Below are positions 8,520 to 17,407 of a DNA stretch of 64,000 nt, piece by piece; position 1 is the stretch's first letter, and each line of letters opens with the position of its first letter. Location of the stretch: positions 124,001 to 188,000 of the forward strand of contig CAWIGD010000052.1 in NCBI GenBank assembly GCA_963835165.1, in the 5' to 3' direction. The translations under genes and the position numbers were made by a program. This stretch comes from VAZQ01 sp963835165. Lineage in GTDB: Bacteria; Pseudomonadota; Alphaproteobacteria; Rhizobiales; Xanthobacteraceae. The notes beneath the pieces were generated by a model. It was given only the letters and a program-made list of their open reading frames with translations. It was not told the origin of the DNA and searched no databases.

Positions 8520-9803
8520 TCACCGGCCTTCCGCCTGAATGAGCGCGTAGGGTGCCATCCGGCGCGCCCGCCACGCCGGCAGAAATGCGCCGACGAGACC
8601 GAGGATCGCCGAAAACGAGATCGCCAGTACAGCGCTGATCTGCAGAACCGCGAGCGGCGGCCAGGCGAACGGCACCCCGAGCAGGCCGAAGTAGAAACCG
8701 AGCGAGCGGGCGAACATCAGCAGCATGGCAGCGCCGAAGCCGAGCCCGGCGAGGCCGCCCAGGCCGGTGATGATCGCCGCCTCGGTGAGAATGATCGTCA
8801 TCACCTGATTGGGCTTCGCCCCCATCGCTCGCAACAGGCCGACTTCGCGGTAGCGTTCCTGGACAATCGCCGAGAACAACAGCGACACCAGGATCAGCAG
8901 CGCGATGAGCTGGAACGCGGTGAATGCCGCAATGCCGATGAGCAGCGTGCTCAACGCCTGCCGCGATGACGTGATCACGGTGTTGCCCTCGACGATCTTC
9001 ACGTCGGGGAGCCGGGCGAGAGCGAACTTCACTTCATCCGCCTTGGCGCCGGGCGAGAGCTGCAGCAGGAAGGCCGAAACACGATCGAGCGCCAGGTCGG
9101 GTGAGCAGACATCGGCATGGCTCATGCCGGCGACCGGGGATTCGTCTTGCGGTTTTGCCGCCGGTCTGGGCGCACCTCGCGCCTCGGACGCGCGGCAGAA
9201 CGAAACCATGTCGGCCAGCGCGCCGAAGCTGAGAAAGTAGGAGTTGTCGAACGGACCGACCCCGGTCTTCCCGAGCCGGCCGTAGATGCGCATCGGCATC
9301 CCGCAGACGCTGACGGATTCGCCGAGCCGTGCGGCGAGCCCGCCGCCGGCGATCAGGCCCTCGACCGGCCCCGGCTGGCGCTCGACCAGCCAGGTCAGGA
9401 CCGAGAGGTCGCGGGCCGGGTCGAAGGCGATCAGATTGGCGGCGTTCCCTTGGACCAGCGCGGGGACGATGCGCTGCGGCGCGACTTGTCCGACGCCGGG
9501 GATCGCGGCAATGCGCTGCGCCAGGTCGGCCGGCAGAGTCTCGTCGGTCGGCTGGACCGTCAGGAGGCTCGACGTGATATTCACGAGCGTCGCGCGTGGG
9601 ACGACGACGAGATCGGCGCCCATGCGCGAAAAACTGGTCGCCATGCCGTCGCGCAACGCCCAGCCCGCGACGAAGCTGGCGAAAGCGATGCCGACGCCGA
9701 GCATCACAGCTGCGCTGAGAAAGACCGCCCGCAGCCGTCGGCGGCCGACGTTCTGCGCGGCCAACCGGATCAGCAGCCAAAGATCATGCCGGCGATGGGC
9801 CAT
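8520..9803 (-). CDS. ABC transporter permease, FtsX/MacB family
   Basis: A 427-residue FtsX-type permease: an N-terminal helix (about 22-42), a large periplasmic MacB-PCD-like domain (about 43-275), then three C-terminal helices with the family segment QERYREVGLLRAMGAKPNQV between them. ATG 9803 is chosen over the longer frame because AGGAG lies just upstream and the protein then starts MAHRRHDLWLLIRLAAQNV, a normal FtsX start. It is separated by one base from the fused ATPase gene, so the two surely form one mechanotransmission-type ABC complex. The target is not visible; the adjacent copper-propeller gene suggests a maturation or export role. Confidence 0.88.
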   Translation of the reverse strand: MAHRRHDLWLLIRLAAQNVGRRRLRAVFLSAAVMLGVGIAFASFVAGWALRDGMATSFSRMGADLVVVPRATLVNITSSLLTVQPTDETLPADLAQRIAAIPGVGQVAPQRIVPALVQGNAANLIAFDPARDLSVLTWLVERQPGPVEGLIAGGGLAARLGESVSVCGMPMRIYGRLGKTGVGPFDNSYFLSFGALADMVSFCRASEARGAPRPAAKPQDESPVAGMSHADVCSPDLALDRVSAFLLQLSPGAKADEVKFALARLPDVKIVEGNTVITSSRQALSTLLIGIAAFTAFQLIALLILVSLLFSAIVQERYREVGLLRAMGAKPNQVMTIILTEAAIITGLGGLAGLGFGAAMLLMFARSLGFYFGLLGVPFAWPPLAVLQISAVLAISFSAILGLVGAFLPAWRARRMAPYALIQAEGR

Positions 9804-9898
9804 CTCGCTCCTGGAGCATGATCGCGAAAAGTTGCAGACTTTCCGGACAAGATCGAACCGAAGGGACACCAGCGAATTTTGAAATCTGGTGCCGTCTT

Positions 9899-9934
9899 TG
9901 GATTTGAAGTCCCTACGCCGCTACTTCAAATCCA
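9899..9934. repeat. 12-bp inverted repeat (TGGATTTGAAGT) after the J-like gene
   Basis: TGGATTTGAAGT at 9899-9910 and its exact complement at 9923-9934 enclose a 12-nt loop. The structure lies eight bases beyond the stop of the J-like gene and 95 bases before the permease start, inside the presumed operon. It resembles the GGATTTGACG palindrome at 53207-53261, so both may belong to a dispersed family. It could attenuate or stabilise the transcript. Confidence 0.6.
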
Positions 9935-9941
9935 CCGCAGC

Positions 9942-10617
9942 CTATTCTCGCAGAAGCACATCTCTGGCCTCGATGATCTTCGCCATCAGGTAGTGCGTGC
10001 CGCCGAGTTCCGGATCGACCTTCTGCTCGAGGCGGCGGTATGCGTCCCTGATCTCCTGGGCGCTCGCGGTCGGTTCGAGCCCGAGGAGTGTCGAGCGCTT
10101 CCTCCGTCGACATGCGAAGCCGCCCGTTGCCCGCCCTCGTCGCCGCGCCGTTTCCCGCCTGCGGGCTCGCCGGCGTGTGTTCGATCTGCGTCGCGGCTTG
10201 CGCACCGGTTTGCGCGAGATAGGCCCGCAACACCGCGAGCGACTGCTGCACCAGTTCCGGATCCGTCATGTCGCGCGCATTCGAAAAGCCGCCGCGAGGG
10301 GTGCTGAAATCCGGCGTGATGGGAGGAAAATCGCTTCGCATGGCGTTGAGAGGACCAAACAAAACGCGCCAGCGAGGTGCGGCCTGCACGAAGATCGGCA
10401 GCATGAAGGCCGCGAGCATCATCGCCGAGGACCACCGGCCGCTCATCACCAGCCACAGCAGGACCCCGAGCGCCAGAGCAGCAAGGGCGACCAGCGCCCA
10501 GCGTCCCCCGTTGAGGATGGTCCGCGGATCGGCGTGGAGGATCCAGCCCCCCATCTTGACCGCAGACACGAACAACGAAAGCCCGAGCGTCGCGTAGGCC
10601 AGGATAGTCAGATCCAT
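9942..10617 (-). pseudogene. membrane protein with degenerate C-terminal J domain, frameshifted
   Basis: The first frame from ATG 10617 gives two to three membrane helices (about residues 1-25, 40-80) and a soluble linker ending MSTEEALD. The reading then has to shift by one base near 10085 to continue as TLLGLEPTASAQEIRDAYRR, a typical J-domain helix, ending at the TAG at 9942. After repair this is a small inner-membrane DnaJ-like protein of about 224 residues. The usual HPD tripeptide is replaced by DPE in KVDPELGG, so it may not stimulate an Hsp70. It heads the minus-strand copper-propeller cluster. The frameshift may be a sequencing error. Confidence 0.68.
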
Positions 10618-10744
10618 CGTGGGCTATCCTCGCGGGCCATCAATGCATCTGCATGCGTTGGTCACCGGCTCAACTCCTGCGATCGATGGACGATGAAAGC
10701 GGTTTGACGTCTCGTGCGCGAGCGACTGGCGGCAAGTGATCCGG

Positions 10745-11017
10745 TCATCTCCTCGCCCGACCGCCCTGGCCCGTGGTGCCGCCGCTGTTCGGGCCGTACC
10801 ACAGATACCACGGGTTCTGCACGCAGGAACCGCCGGTGCCGGGGCCCGCCGTCATCATGCATTGTTCGAAGGAGGTGAAGGCGCAGCTTCTGGCGCCACC
10901 GCGACCGGAATACTGCACGCACCAGGGACGATAGGTTTCGGCGCCGCTCGGGCGGGCATCGATGGCGGTCAGCGGGCCAACGGCGAGCAAGATCATGGCG
11001 GTGCGCATCGTCTTCAT
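10745..11017 (-). CDS. DUF3551 small exported protein
   Basis: 90 residues. A signal peptide (MKTMRTAMILLAVGPLTAIDA) is followed by YRPWCVQYSGRGGARSCAFT and further Cys in QCMMTAG and GGSCVQNPW, the Cys/Trp pattern of the DUF3551 family that is abundant in Bradyrhizobium and relatives. Function is unknown; the paired cysteines suggest a disulfide-bonded periplasmic protein. ATG 11017 has GGAGA nine bases upstream. It stands alone between the copper-propeller cluster and the sugar ABC operon. Confidence 0.8.
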   Translation of the reverse strand: MKTMRTAMILLAVGPLTAIDARPSGAETYRPWCVQYSGRGGARSCAFTSFEQCMMTAGPGTGGSCVQNPWYLWYGPNSGGTTGQGGRARR

Positions 11018-11222
11018 GGCGAGTCTCCGGCGGTTAACCCCTCCGACTCCACCCACCGTCCATACTCCAAAATAATGCGTCCGCACACAACCCCGCGCAG
11101 GAGCAGCGGGGGGTACGTCTTCGCGCGCAGACGGCGATTGAGCCCTTCGGTCAAGAAGGGAGCGTCGGCTGGCTTGGGACGGCGTCGGCGCTCAACGCGT
11201 GCGCACCCTGGAAATGTGGTCG

Positions 11223-12135
11223 CTATTCCTTTACGGCGCCCGTCATCGCCGACACGTAGTGCTCGACGAAGAAGGCATAGAGCACCACCAGCGGCAGCGA
11301 TCCGACCAACGCCCCGGCCATCAACGAGCCCCAGCGATAGATGTCGCCGTCAACGAACTCGTTGACGATCGCGACCGGCACCGTCTTGTGCTGGGACGAC
11401 GAGATGAAGGTGAGCGCGTAGATGAACTCGTTCCAGCACAGCGTGAAGCAGAAGATGAAGGCCGAAATCAACCCGGGCACCGCCAGCGGCAAGACGATCT
11501 TGGTGAGAATCTGCCAGCGGCTGGCACCGTCGATCAGCGCGCACTCCTCGAGTTCGAACGGGATGGTCTTGAAATAGCCCATCAGGAGCCAGGTCGAAAA
11601 CGGGATCAATATGGTGGGATAGGTGAGGATCAGCGCGAACGGCGTGTCGAACAAGCCGTATTGGAACACGACCGTTGAGAGCGGAATGAACAGGATCGAT
11701 GGCGGAATGAGGTAGGCGAGAAAGATCGCGCCGCCGACCCATTGCGCGCCGCGGTAGCGCAGCCGCACGATGGCATAGGCCGCGAGCACGCTCGCGATGA
11801 TGGACAGGATGGTCGAGGCCATGGCGACCATGGTCGTGTTCCACAGCCAGAGCGGATAGTGGGTCTCGAACAGCAGTTTCTGAATGTGCTTGAGGGTCGG
11901 CGTCCAGGTCCAAAACGGATTGAAGCGGTCGAGATTCGAGAAGCTGCTCGTCGGGTTTGATGGCGGTCAACGCCATCCAGTAGAACGGGAACAGCAGCAC
12001 CAGCATGATCAGCCCGAGCGGCAGATAAAGCGTCACCAGCCGCCGCGGCAGCGATTCGAGATAGCTCATGCCTTCGGAATGATCGGCAGCCGGCGTCGCG
12101 CGCATCGCCTTGGCGCCGGCGAGGAGCTCAGTCAT
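11223..12135 (-). pseudogene. ABC sugar-type permease (MalG/UgpE-like), frameshifted
   Basis: From ATG 12135 the frame gives a normal N-terminus (LYLPLGLIMLVLLFPFYWM, then KPDEQLL) and breaks near 11945. The next frame continues FSNLDRFNPFWTWTPTL and runs through the inner-membrane core to the stop at 11223, including the EAA loop ECALIDGASRWQILTKIVLP and a terminal VEHYVSAMTGAVKE. A one-base correction restores about 303 residues with six helices. The gene is the last of the importer operon and is reached through the tandem repeat upstream of its start. I regard it as probably intact in the organism. Confidence 0.82.
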
Positions 12136-12487
12136 GCTCTCTCCCTGCTGCCAGTTTCGACTCCGCGCGCGGGGCCTGCCCAGTTCGCGGCAAGCAAAAA
12201 TCGCAGCGACGGCCGAGCTCAGTCAATGCTCTCTCCTGCTGCCATTTCCGGCACCGCGCGCGGGGCCTGCCCCGTTCGCGGCAAGGTAAACGCAGCGACG
12301 GCCGAGTTCAGTCATTGCTCTCCCTGCTGCCATGTCCGGCACCGCGCGCGGGGCCTGCCCCGTTCGCGGCAAGAAAACGCATCGACGGCCGAGTTCAGTC
12401 ATTGCTCTCTCCTTGCTGCCATTTCCGGCACCGCGCGCGGGGCCTGCCCCGTTCGCGGCAAGGAAAGACGCAGCGACGGCCGAGTTC
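12129..12487. repeat. four tandem 89-91-bp repeats between two permease genes
   Basis: The anchor CAGTCA...TGCTCTC recurs at 12129, 12218, 12307, 12396 and 12487, giving units of 89, 89, 89 and 91 bp. Each unit holds a strong hairpin made of CCGCG / CGCGG around GGGG-CCTG-CCCC. Read on the minus strand, the anchor is the ribosome-site and start region of the downstream permease gene (GGGAGAGC then a start codon or a one-base variant of it, then ACTGA). The array thus sits exactly between the stop of one permease and the start of the next and carries up to four decoy initiation sites. Units differ by small indels, so the array is not a fresh duplication. Confidence 0.93.
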
Positions 12488-13445
12488 AGTCATTGCTTTC
12501 GCCCTGCTGCCACTTCCGTCGCTGCAAGCCGAACCACGAGAGCAGGATGGCGGCCAGCAGGAACGGGATCATCGCGGTCGAGATCGCCGCCCCTTCGCCG
12601 AGATAGCCGGAGAGGATCGCGCGCTGATAGCTCAGCGTCGCCATCAGATGGGTGGCGTTGACCGGGCCGCCGCGCGTCATGGCCCAGATGAGCTGGAAGT
12701 CGGTGAAGGTGAACAGCACCGAGAATGTCATCACCACGGCGATGATCGGCGTGAGCAGCGGATAGGTGATGTAGCGGAACATCTGCCACTGGCTGGCGCC
12801 GTCGATGGTGGCGGCCTCGTAGAGCGACGGCGGCATGGTCTGCAATCCCGCCAGCAGCGTGATGGCGACGAACGGCACGCCGCGCCAGATATTGGCGAAG
12901 ATCACCGACCAGCGCGCGTTCCAAGGATCGCCGAGAAAATCGATGTTCGTGGTGATGACGCCGGCCTGGCGCAGCGACCATGAGATGATGGAGAACTGGC
13001 TGTCGTAGAGCCACCAGAACGCGATCGCCGAGAGCACGGTGGGCACGATGAACGGAATCAGCACGACCGAGCGGATGATCGCCTTGAACGGGAGGCTGTG
13101 GTTGAGCAGCACCGCGAGATAGAGCCCGACCGCAAATTTGATGATGCTGGCGACCACGGTATAGAGCAGCGTGTTGAACACCGAGAGCCAGAAAACGCTG
13201 TCACCCCACAGCCACTCGTAGTTCTCGACGCCGATGAACGCGCCGGTGCGGCCGATGCGCGCGTCGGTGAACGAGAGCCACACCCCGAGCCCGAGCGGAT
13301 AGGCGAGGAACAGGACCAGGATCGCCAGCGCCGGCAGCATGAACCACATGCCGAGCCAGTCGCGGTGGACCTTGAGCCGGTCCCACGCGGTGACGTCGCG
13401 CGTCACGCGCGACGTTCCCGGCCGCTCGAACAGCGTATCAGCCAT
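12486..13445 (-). CDS. ABC sugar-type permease (MalF/UgpA-like)
   Basis: A 319-residue six-helix binding-protein-dependent permease. The first helix is WFMLPALAILVLFLAYPLGL, and the cytoplasmic EAA loop reads EAATIDGASQWQMFRYITYP. It pairs with the MalG-like permease downstream to form the membrane channel of a carbohydrate, polyol or glycerol-3-phosphate type importer. The C-terminus WQQGESND overlaps the first unit of the tandem repeat. It lies 95 bases after the receptor gene in the same operon. Confidence 0.92.
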   Translation of the reverse strand: MADTLFERPGTSRVTRDVTAWDRLKVHRDWLGMWFMLPALAILVLFLAYPLGLGVWLSFTDARIGRTGAFIGVENYEWLWGDSVFWLSVFNTLLYTVVASIIKFAVGLYLAVLLNHSLPFKAIIRSVVLIPFIVPTVLSAIAFWWLYDSQFSIISWSLRQAGVITTNIDFLGDPWNARWSVIFANIWRGVPFVAITLLAGLQTMPPSLYEAATIDGASQWQMFRYITYPLLTPIIAVVMTFSVLFTFTDFQLIWAMTRGGPVNATHLMATLSYQRAILSGYLGEGAAISTAMIPFLLAAILLSWFGLQRRKWQQGESND

Positions 13446-13540
13446 CTAGGGCCTCACCTCCGAGCGCATATCGGTCAACGAAACCGGCGGCCTTTTTCGA
13501 GCAGCCGGCGTTGAGCCTTCACGTTTGCAGGCGCGGCAGC

Positions 13541-14857
13541 TCAGCGATAGATCCGCTTGGCTTGGCGCTCCGCCTGTGCGATCGCGCCTTTCACGTCCTC
13601 GCGGCCGGTGCAGTAATTGGCGAACATGTCGAGCACGAGAAAATCGGCAATCGCCGTCGCCGCCTTTTCACCGACCGAGCCCAGGCCGCCGGCGGTCAAC
13701 GACCGCTTGGCGGCGTCGCGGAACACGGTGCGCTTGGGATCCGCGGTCCAGACCGGGTTGGAATCATAGGCGTTGAGGCAGTGGGTGAGATAACCCTGCG
13801 CGGAATCGATCCACTTGTTGAACTGGTCGGCCTCCAGCATGTACGCGATCAGCGCCTTCGAGGCTTGCGGGTATTTGGTGTAGTTCATCGCCAGCACCGG
13901 ATACATCAGGTGCAGCTCCGTCGGCTTGCCGATCGGGCCGACCGGCCAGAACGCATGGTCCATGTCCTCGGCGATCTCCTTCTTGGTGGGATCCTTGGTG
14001 GCCGCGACGTAGATCGAGATGCCGTTGTCGGTCCAATGGATTTCGCCCGCGAGGAACGCCTTGTTGTTGGAGGCGTCGTTCCAGGAGGCGACGCCCGGGA
14101 TCATGTTCTCGTAGAGCTGCTTGGCGTATTCGAGCGCCTTCGCGGTTTCGGGCGAGTTGAGGATCACCTTGTCGTCCTTGTCGACCAGATTGCCGCCGTG
14201 CGCCCACAGGCACCAATGCACCCAGCCGTTGCCGTCGCCGGAGGCGTGGCCGAGCGCCATTCCGCCCGGCGTTCCGTTGCGCTTGGTTGCCTTGGCAAAT
14301 TCGAGATATTCGTCCGTCGTCGCCGGAAACTTGGAGAATCCCGCTTTCTTCAGCGACGAGATCCGGTAGTTCTGCATGTTGCCGCTGTAGCAGATCGGGA
14401 TCGCGATCCACTTGTTGCCGCTCTTGCCGTAGGTCACCGCGCTCGGCACCCAGCCGCCGTACTTCTTGCCGAGGTAATCGGCGACATCGCTCACGTCGAC
14501 GCATTTCTGCGGAAACAGGTGGGGCAGCGAGTACAGCCCCCAGAACAGGTCAGGTCCGGCGCCGGTATTGGCGGCGACCGAGGCTTTCGGCTGCACATCC
14601 TCGTAGGATTCGCGCGAGATGTTGACCTTCACGCCGGTCGCCTTGGTGAAGGCATCGATCAGCGCCACGAAGGCGTCGTCCTCGGACTGCACGAAATATT
14701 TCCATCGCAGCATGGACAGCTGCGCGCCGCTCTCCGGCTTCCACGGCGCCGTCTGCGCCCAGGCTTTGGCCCAATCGAGCAAGGCCGGGCCGGTGAGCGC
14801 GCCGGCGGCGGCGAGCGCGGTGCCGCTTGTTACCAGGGCACGGCGGGTAATGGTCAT
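13541..14857 (-). CDS. ABC extracellular substrate-binding protein (family 1, sugar/polyol type)
   Basis: A 438-residue periplasmic receptor with a Tat-type signal (TITRRALVTSGTALAAAGALTG). The body shows family-1 features such as DLFWGLYSLPHLFPQKCVDV and a C-terminal segment of WIDSAQGYLTHCLNAYD. ATG 14857 is chosen over an upstream in-frame ATG because GGAGG lies eight bases before it. It sits between the ATPase gene (17 bases upstream) and the MalF-like permease. Ligand class is inferred from the family only; the Tat signal points to folding before export. Confidence 0.9.
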   Translation of the reverse strand: MTITRRALVTSGTALAAAGALTGPALLDWAKAWAQTAPWKPESGAQLSMLRWKYFVQSEDDAFVALIDAFTKATGVKVNISRESYEDVQPKASVAANTGAGPDLFWGLYSLPHLFPQKCVDVSDVADYLGKKYGGWVPSAVTYGKSGNKWIAIPICYSGNMQNYRISSLKKAGFSKFPATTDEYLEFAKATKRNGTPGGMALGHASGDGNGWVHWCLWAHGGNLVDKDDKVILNSPETAKALEYAKQLYENMIPGVASWNDASNNKAFLAGEIHWTDNGISIYVAATKDPTKKEIAEDMDHAFWPVGPIGKPTELHLMYPVLAMNYTKYPQASKALIAYMLEADQFNKWIDSAQGYLTHCLNAYDSNPVWTADPKRTVFRDAAKRSLTAGGLGSVGEKAATAIADFLVLDMFANYCTGREDVKGAIAQAERQAKRIYR

Positions 14858-14874
14858 GGCTGTTTCCTCCGTTG

Positions 14875-15942
14875 TCATGCGTTGAGGCGTTTGCCGCTTG
14901 GCTCATCGAACAGATGCGCCAGTCGCGGATCGGGCTTGAGCCGGATCTTGTCGCCCGGCTTGAAGTCATGGCGTTCACGAAACACCGCGATGATGTCGTC
15001 GCGGCCGAGTTTGGCCGCAACCTGCAGCTCGGAGCCGGTCGGTTCGACCACCTGAACCTCGGCTTCCGCTCCATCCTCGGCGATGACGAAATGCTCCGGC
15101 CGGATTCCATAGACCACGGGATGACCGTCGCTTCCCGCCGGCGCCGCGAGCAGCGGCAGGCGGACGCCGCTGGTACCCTCGAACTCCAGCGCGCCGTTGG
15201 CGCGGATCGTCCCGTTGAGAAAATTCATCGCCGGCGAGCCGATGAAGCCCGCGACGAACAGGTTCTGCGGCCGATCGTAAAGCTCGAGCGGCGCCCCGAT
15301 CTGTTCGACCCGGCCGTCATGCATCACCACGATGCGGTCCGCCAGGGTCATGGCCTCGATCTGATCGTGGGTGACATAGACGGTCGTCGTCTTCAAACGC
15401 TGATGCAGCTCCTTGATCTCGGTGCGCATGGCGACGCGCAGCTTGGCGTCCAGGTTCGACAGCGGCTCGTCGAACAGGAAGACCCGGGGGTCGCGCACGA
15501 TGGCGCGTCCCATGGCCACACGCTGGCGCTGACCGCCGGAGAGCTGGCGCGGATAGCGGTCGAGCAGGGGGCCGAGGCCCAGGATATCGGCCGCCCCGGT
15601 GACGCGGCGGTCGATCTCGCTCTTCGGCGCGCTGCGCAGCATGAGCGAGAACCCCATATTGGCGGCGACGGTCATGTGCGGGTAGAGCGCGTAGTTCTGG
15701 AACACCATGGCGATGTCGCGCTCTTTCGGCGGCATCTTGTTCACGATGCGCTCGCCGATGCGGATCTCGCCGGAGGTGATGTTCTCGAGCCCCGCGATCA
15801 TTCGCAGCAGGGTCGACTTGCCGCATCCCGATGGGCCCACCAGGACGACGAACTCGCCGTCATCGATCAGGACATCGACGCCGTGGATGACCTCGATCGC
15901 TCCGAAGGCCTTTCTGACGTCGCGGATCGCGACGGAAGCCAT
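14875..15942 (-). CDS. ABC importer ATPase, MalK/UgpC family
   Basis: 355 residues. Walker A GPSGCGKST, signature LSGGQRQR, Walker B VFLFDEPLSNLD and the MalK-type regulatory C-terminus (VYGIRPEHF, then a TOBE domain) are present. It energises the sugar-type importer formed with the receptor and two permeases downstream. ATG 15942 has GGGAGGAA upstream; the longer frame to 16386 is not supported. It is the first gene of the operon, so the promoter should lie in 15943-16196. Confidence 0.94.
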   Translation of the reverse strand: MASVAIRDVRKAFGAIEVIHGVDVLIDDGEFVVLVGPSGCGKSTLLRMIAGLENITSGEIRIGERIVNKMPPKERDIAMVFQNYALYPHMTVAANMGFSLMLRSAPKSEIDRRVTGAADILGLGPLLDRYPRQLSGGQRQRVAMGRAIVRDPRVFLFDEPLSNLDAKLRVAMRTEIKELHQRLKTTTVYVTHDQIEAMTLADRIVVMHDGRVEQIGAPLELYDRPQNLFVAGFIGSPAMNFLNGTIRANGALEFEGTSGVRLPLLAAPAGSDGHPVVYGIRPEHFVIAEDGAEAEVQVVEPTGSELQVAAKLGRDDIIAVFRERHDFKPGDKIRLKPDPRLAHLFDEPSGKRLNA

Positions 15943-16196
15943 GCGGTTCCTCCCGGGATGTCTTTGGCCCTTGCGGACACACGTTCGGGTGCGCCCGTGG
16001 GACTCTTTGCATTCCGCCAATTTGCGCCCCGACGCTCGGCAGCACAGCCTGGCGCTGCAATTGAATGGGATTACGCGTACGAATTCAATTCCCCGTTGGT
16101 CGCATATTTCATCCAAGGGTCCAGAGCCCAAATGGACAGGTCGCGCGAATGGGGCCAACATCCTCGGCCGTTCGGCGTGGAGGTTGTGGGGACTTG

Positions 16197-17348
16197 ATGT
16201 CGATGCAAGTTGGTTTGGAGGGAAGCGCCTCCCGCCCGATCTCCCGTTACCGCCACGGCGTCTTTTCCTGCGCGGGCTGCTGCGAGACGGGCCCTGCCGT
16301 CTTTTCTGCAACGGGCGTGCCGGCGACGAAGAAGGCGCCGAAACGGAAGACCGACAACGCCAAGACGAATGCCGCCGCCGCCGCAAAGCCGCACCGCATC
16401 GACGTGCATCATCACATCGTGCCGCCGCGCTACATCACCGACATGGGGCTGAAATGGGTCAACCGGCACAATGCTCCACTGCCGCTGCATGGCCCGCTCG
16501 AATGGACCCCGGAGCGGTCCATCGCGGAGATGGACCGCAACGGCGTGGCGACCGCGATCACCTCGCTGTCCGATCCGGGCGTGTGGTCGGGTGACGTCGC
16601 CAAGAGCCGCGCCGTGGCGCGTCACTGCAACGACTATGCGGCCGAGCTGGCGCGCGATTATCCCGGCCGGTTCGGCATGTTTGCCTCGCTGGCGCTGCCC
16701 GATATCGAAGGCAGCCTGCGCGAGATCGAGTACGCCTTCGACGTGCTCGCGGCCGATGGTATCGTGCTGATGACCAGCTATGGCGACAAGTGGCCGGGCG
16801 ATGCGGCCTTCGCGCCGGTATTCGATGAGCTCAACCGGCGCAAGGCGGTCGTCTACTTCCACCCGACGGCGGCGCCGTGCTGCGAAGGGCTCATCCCCGA
16901 CGTGGCGGACGCGGTGATCGAGTTCCTGTTCGACACCGTGCGCGCGGTGACCAGCCTGCTGTACAGCGGCACGTTGTCTCGGTGTTCCGACATCCGCTAC
17001 ATCTTCTCCCACGCCGGCAGCGCCGTACCGCTGCTGGCAGGACGGATCTCGCGGCTCGCGCGGATCACGGAGAGCGTCAATCCCCGTCTTCCGAACGGCG
17101 CCATGCATGAGCTCAAGCGGCTCTATTATGACGTCGCCCAGCAGGCCAGCCCGGAAGGGCTCGCGCCTTTGATGACGCTGGTGTCGGCCGACCAGGTTCT
17201 GTTCGGCAGCGACTATCCCTGGGCGCCGCCCGGCATGATGGCGCAGACCATCGCCGGCCTGGCCGCGTTCGGCTTCAAGCCGGACGAGCTGCAGGCGATC
17301 GAGCGCGGCAACGCGCTTCGCCTGTTCCCAAGGTTCGCGCGACCGTGA
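16197..17348 (+). CDS. amidohydrolase, ACMSD/decarboxylase-like, without a clear signal peptide
   Basis: 383 residues of the amidohydrolase 2 family. The metal motif is RIDVHHHIVPP (His71-73), with further ligands in YIFSHAGSAVP and the catalytic Asp in LFGSDYPW. Relatives decarboxylate or hydrolyse aromatic and muconate-type acids. It is a paralogue of the gene at 18396-19502 (shared blocks such as LMTSYGDKW and FAPVFDELNRRKAV). That paralogue has a Tat signal; here the same region reads RYRHGVFSCAGCCETGPAVFS with no twin Arg, so the export signal looks eroded. ATG 16197 follows GGGGA and GGAGG. A Bug receptor starts 60 bases after its stop, probably in the same operon. Confidence 0.85.
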   Translation: MSMQVGLEGSASRPISRYRHGVFSCAGCCETGPAVFSATGVPATKKAPKRKTDNAKTNAAAAAKPHRIDVHHHIVPPRYITDMGLKWVNRHNAPLPLHGPLEWTPERSIAEMDRNGVATAITSLSDPGVWSGDVAKSRAVARHCNDYAAELARDYPGRFGMFASLALPDIEGSLREIEYAFDVLAADGIVLMTSYGDKWPGDAAFAPVFDELNRRKAVVYFHPTAAPCCEGLIPDVADAVIEFLFDTVRAVTSLLYSGTLSRCSDIRYIFSHAGSAVPLLAGRISRLARITESVNPRLPNGAMHELKRLYYDVAQQASPEGLAPLMTLVSADQVLFGSDYPWAPPGMMAQTIAGLAAFGFKPDELQAIERGNALRLFPRFARP

Positions 17349-17407
17349 CGCGGCCGCCGGTGGCGGCGGCGAACAACATCGAAGAAACCGGGTCTGGAGG
17401 AAACACT

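Noticed and set aside
12129..12487. CRISPR array
   Set aside because: Units are 89-91 bp with no unique spacers between short repeats, and no cas genes are present.
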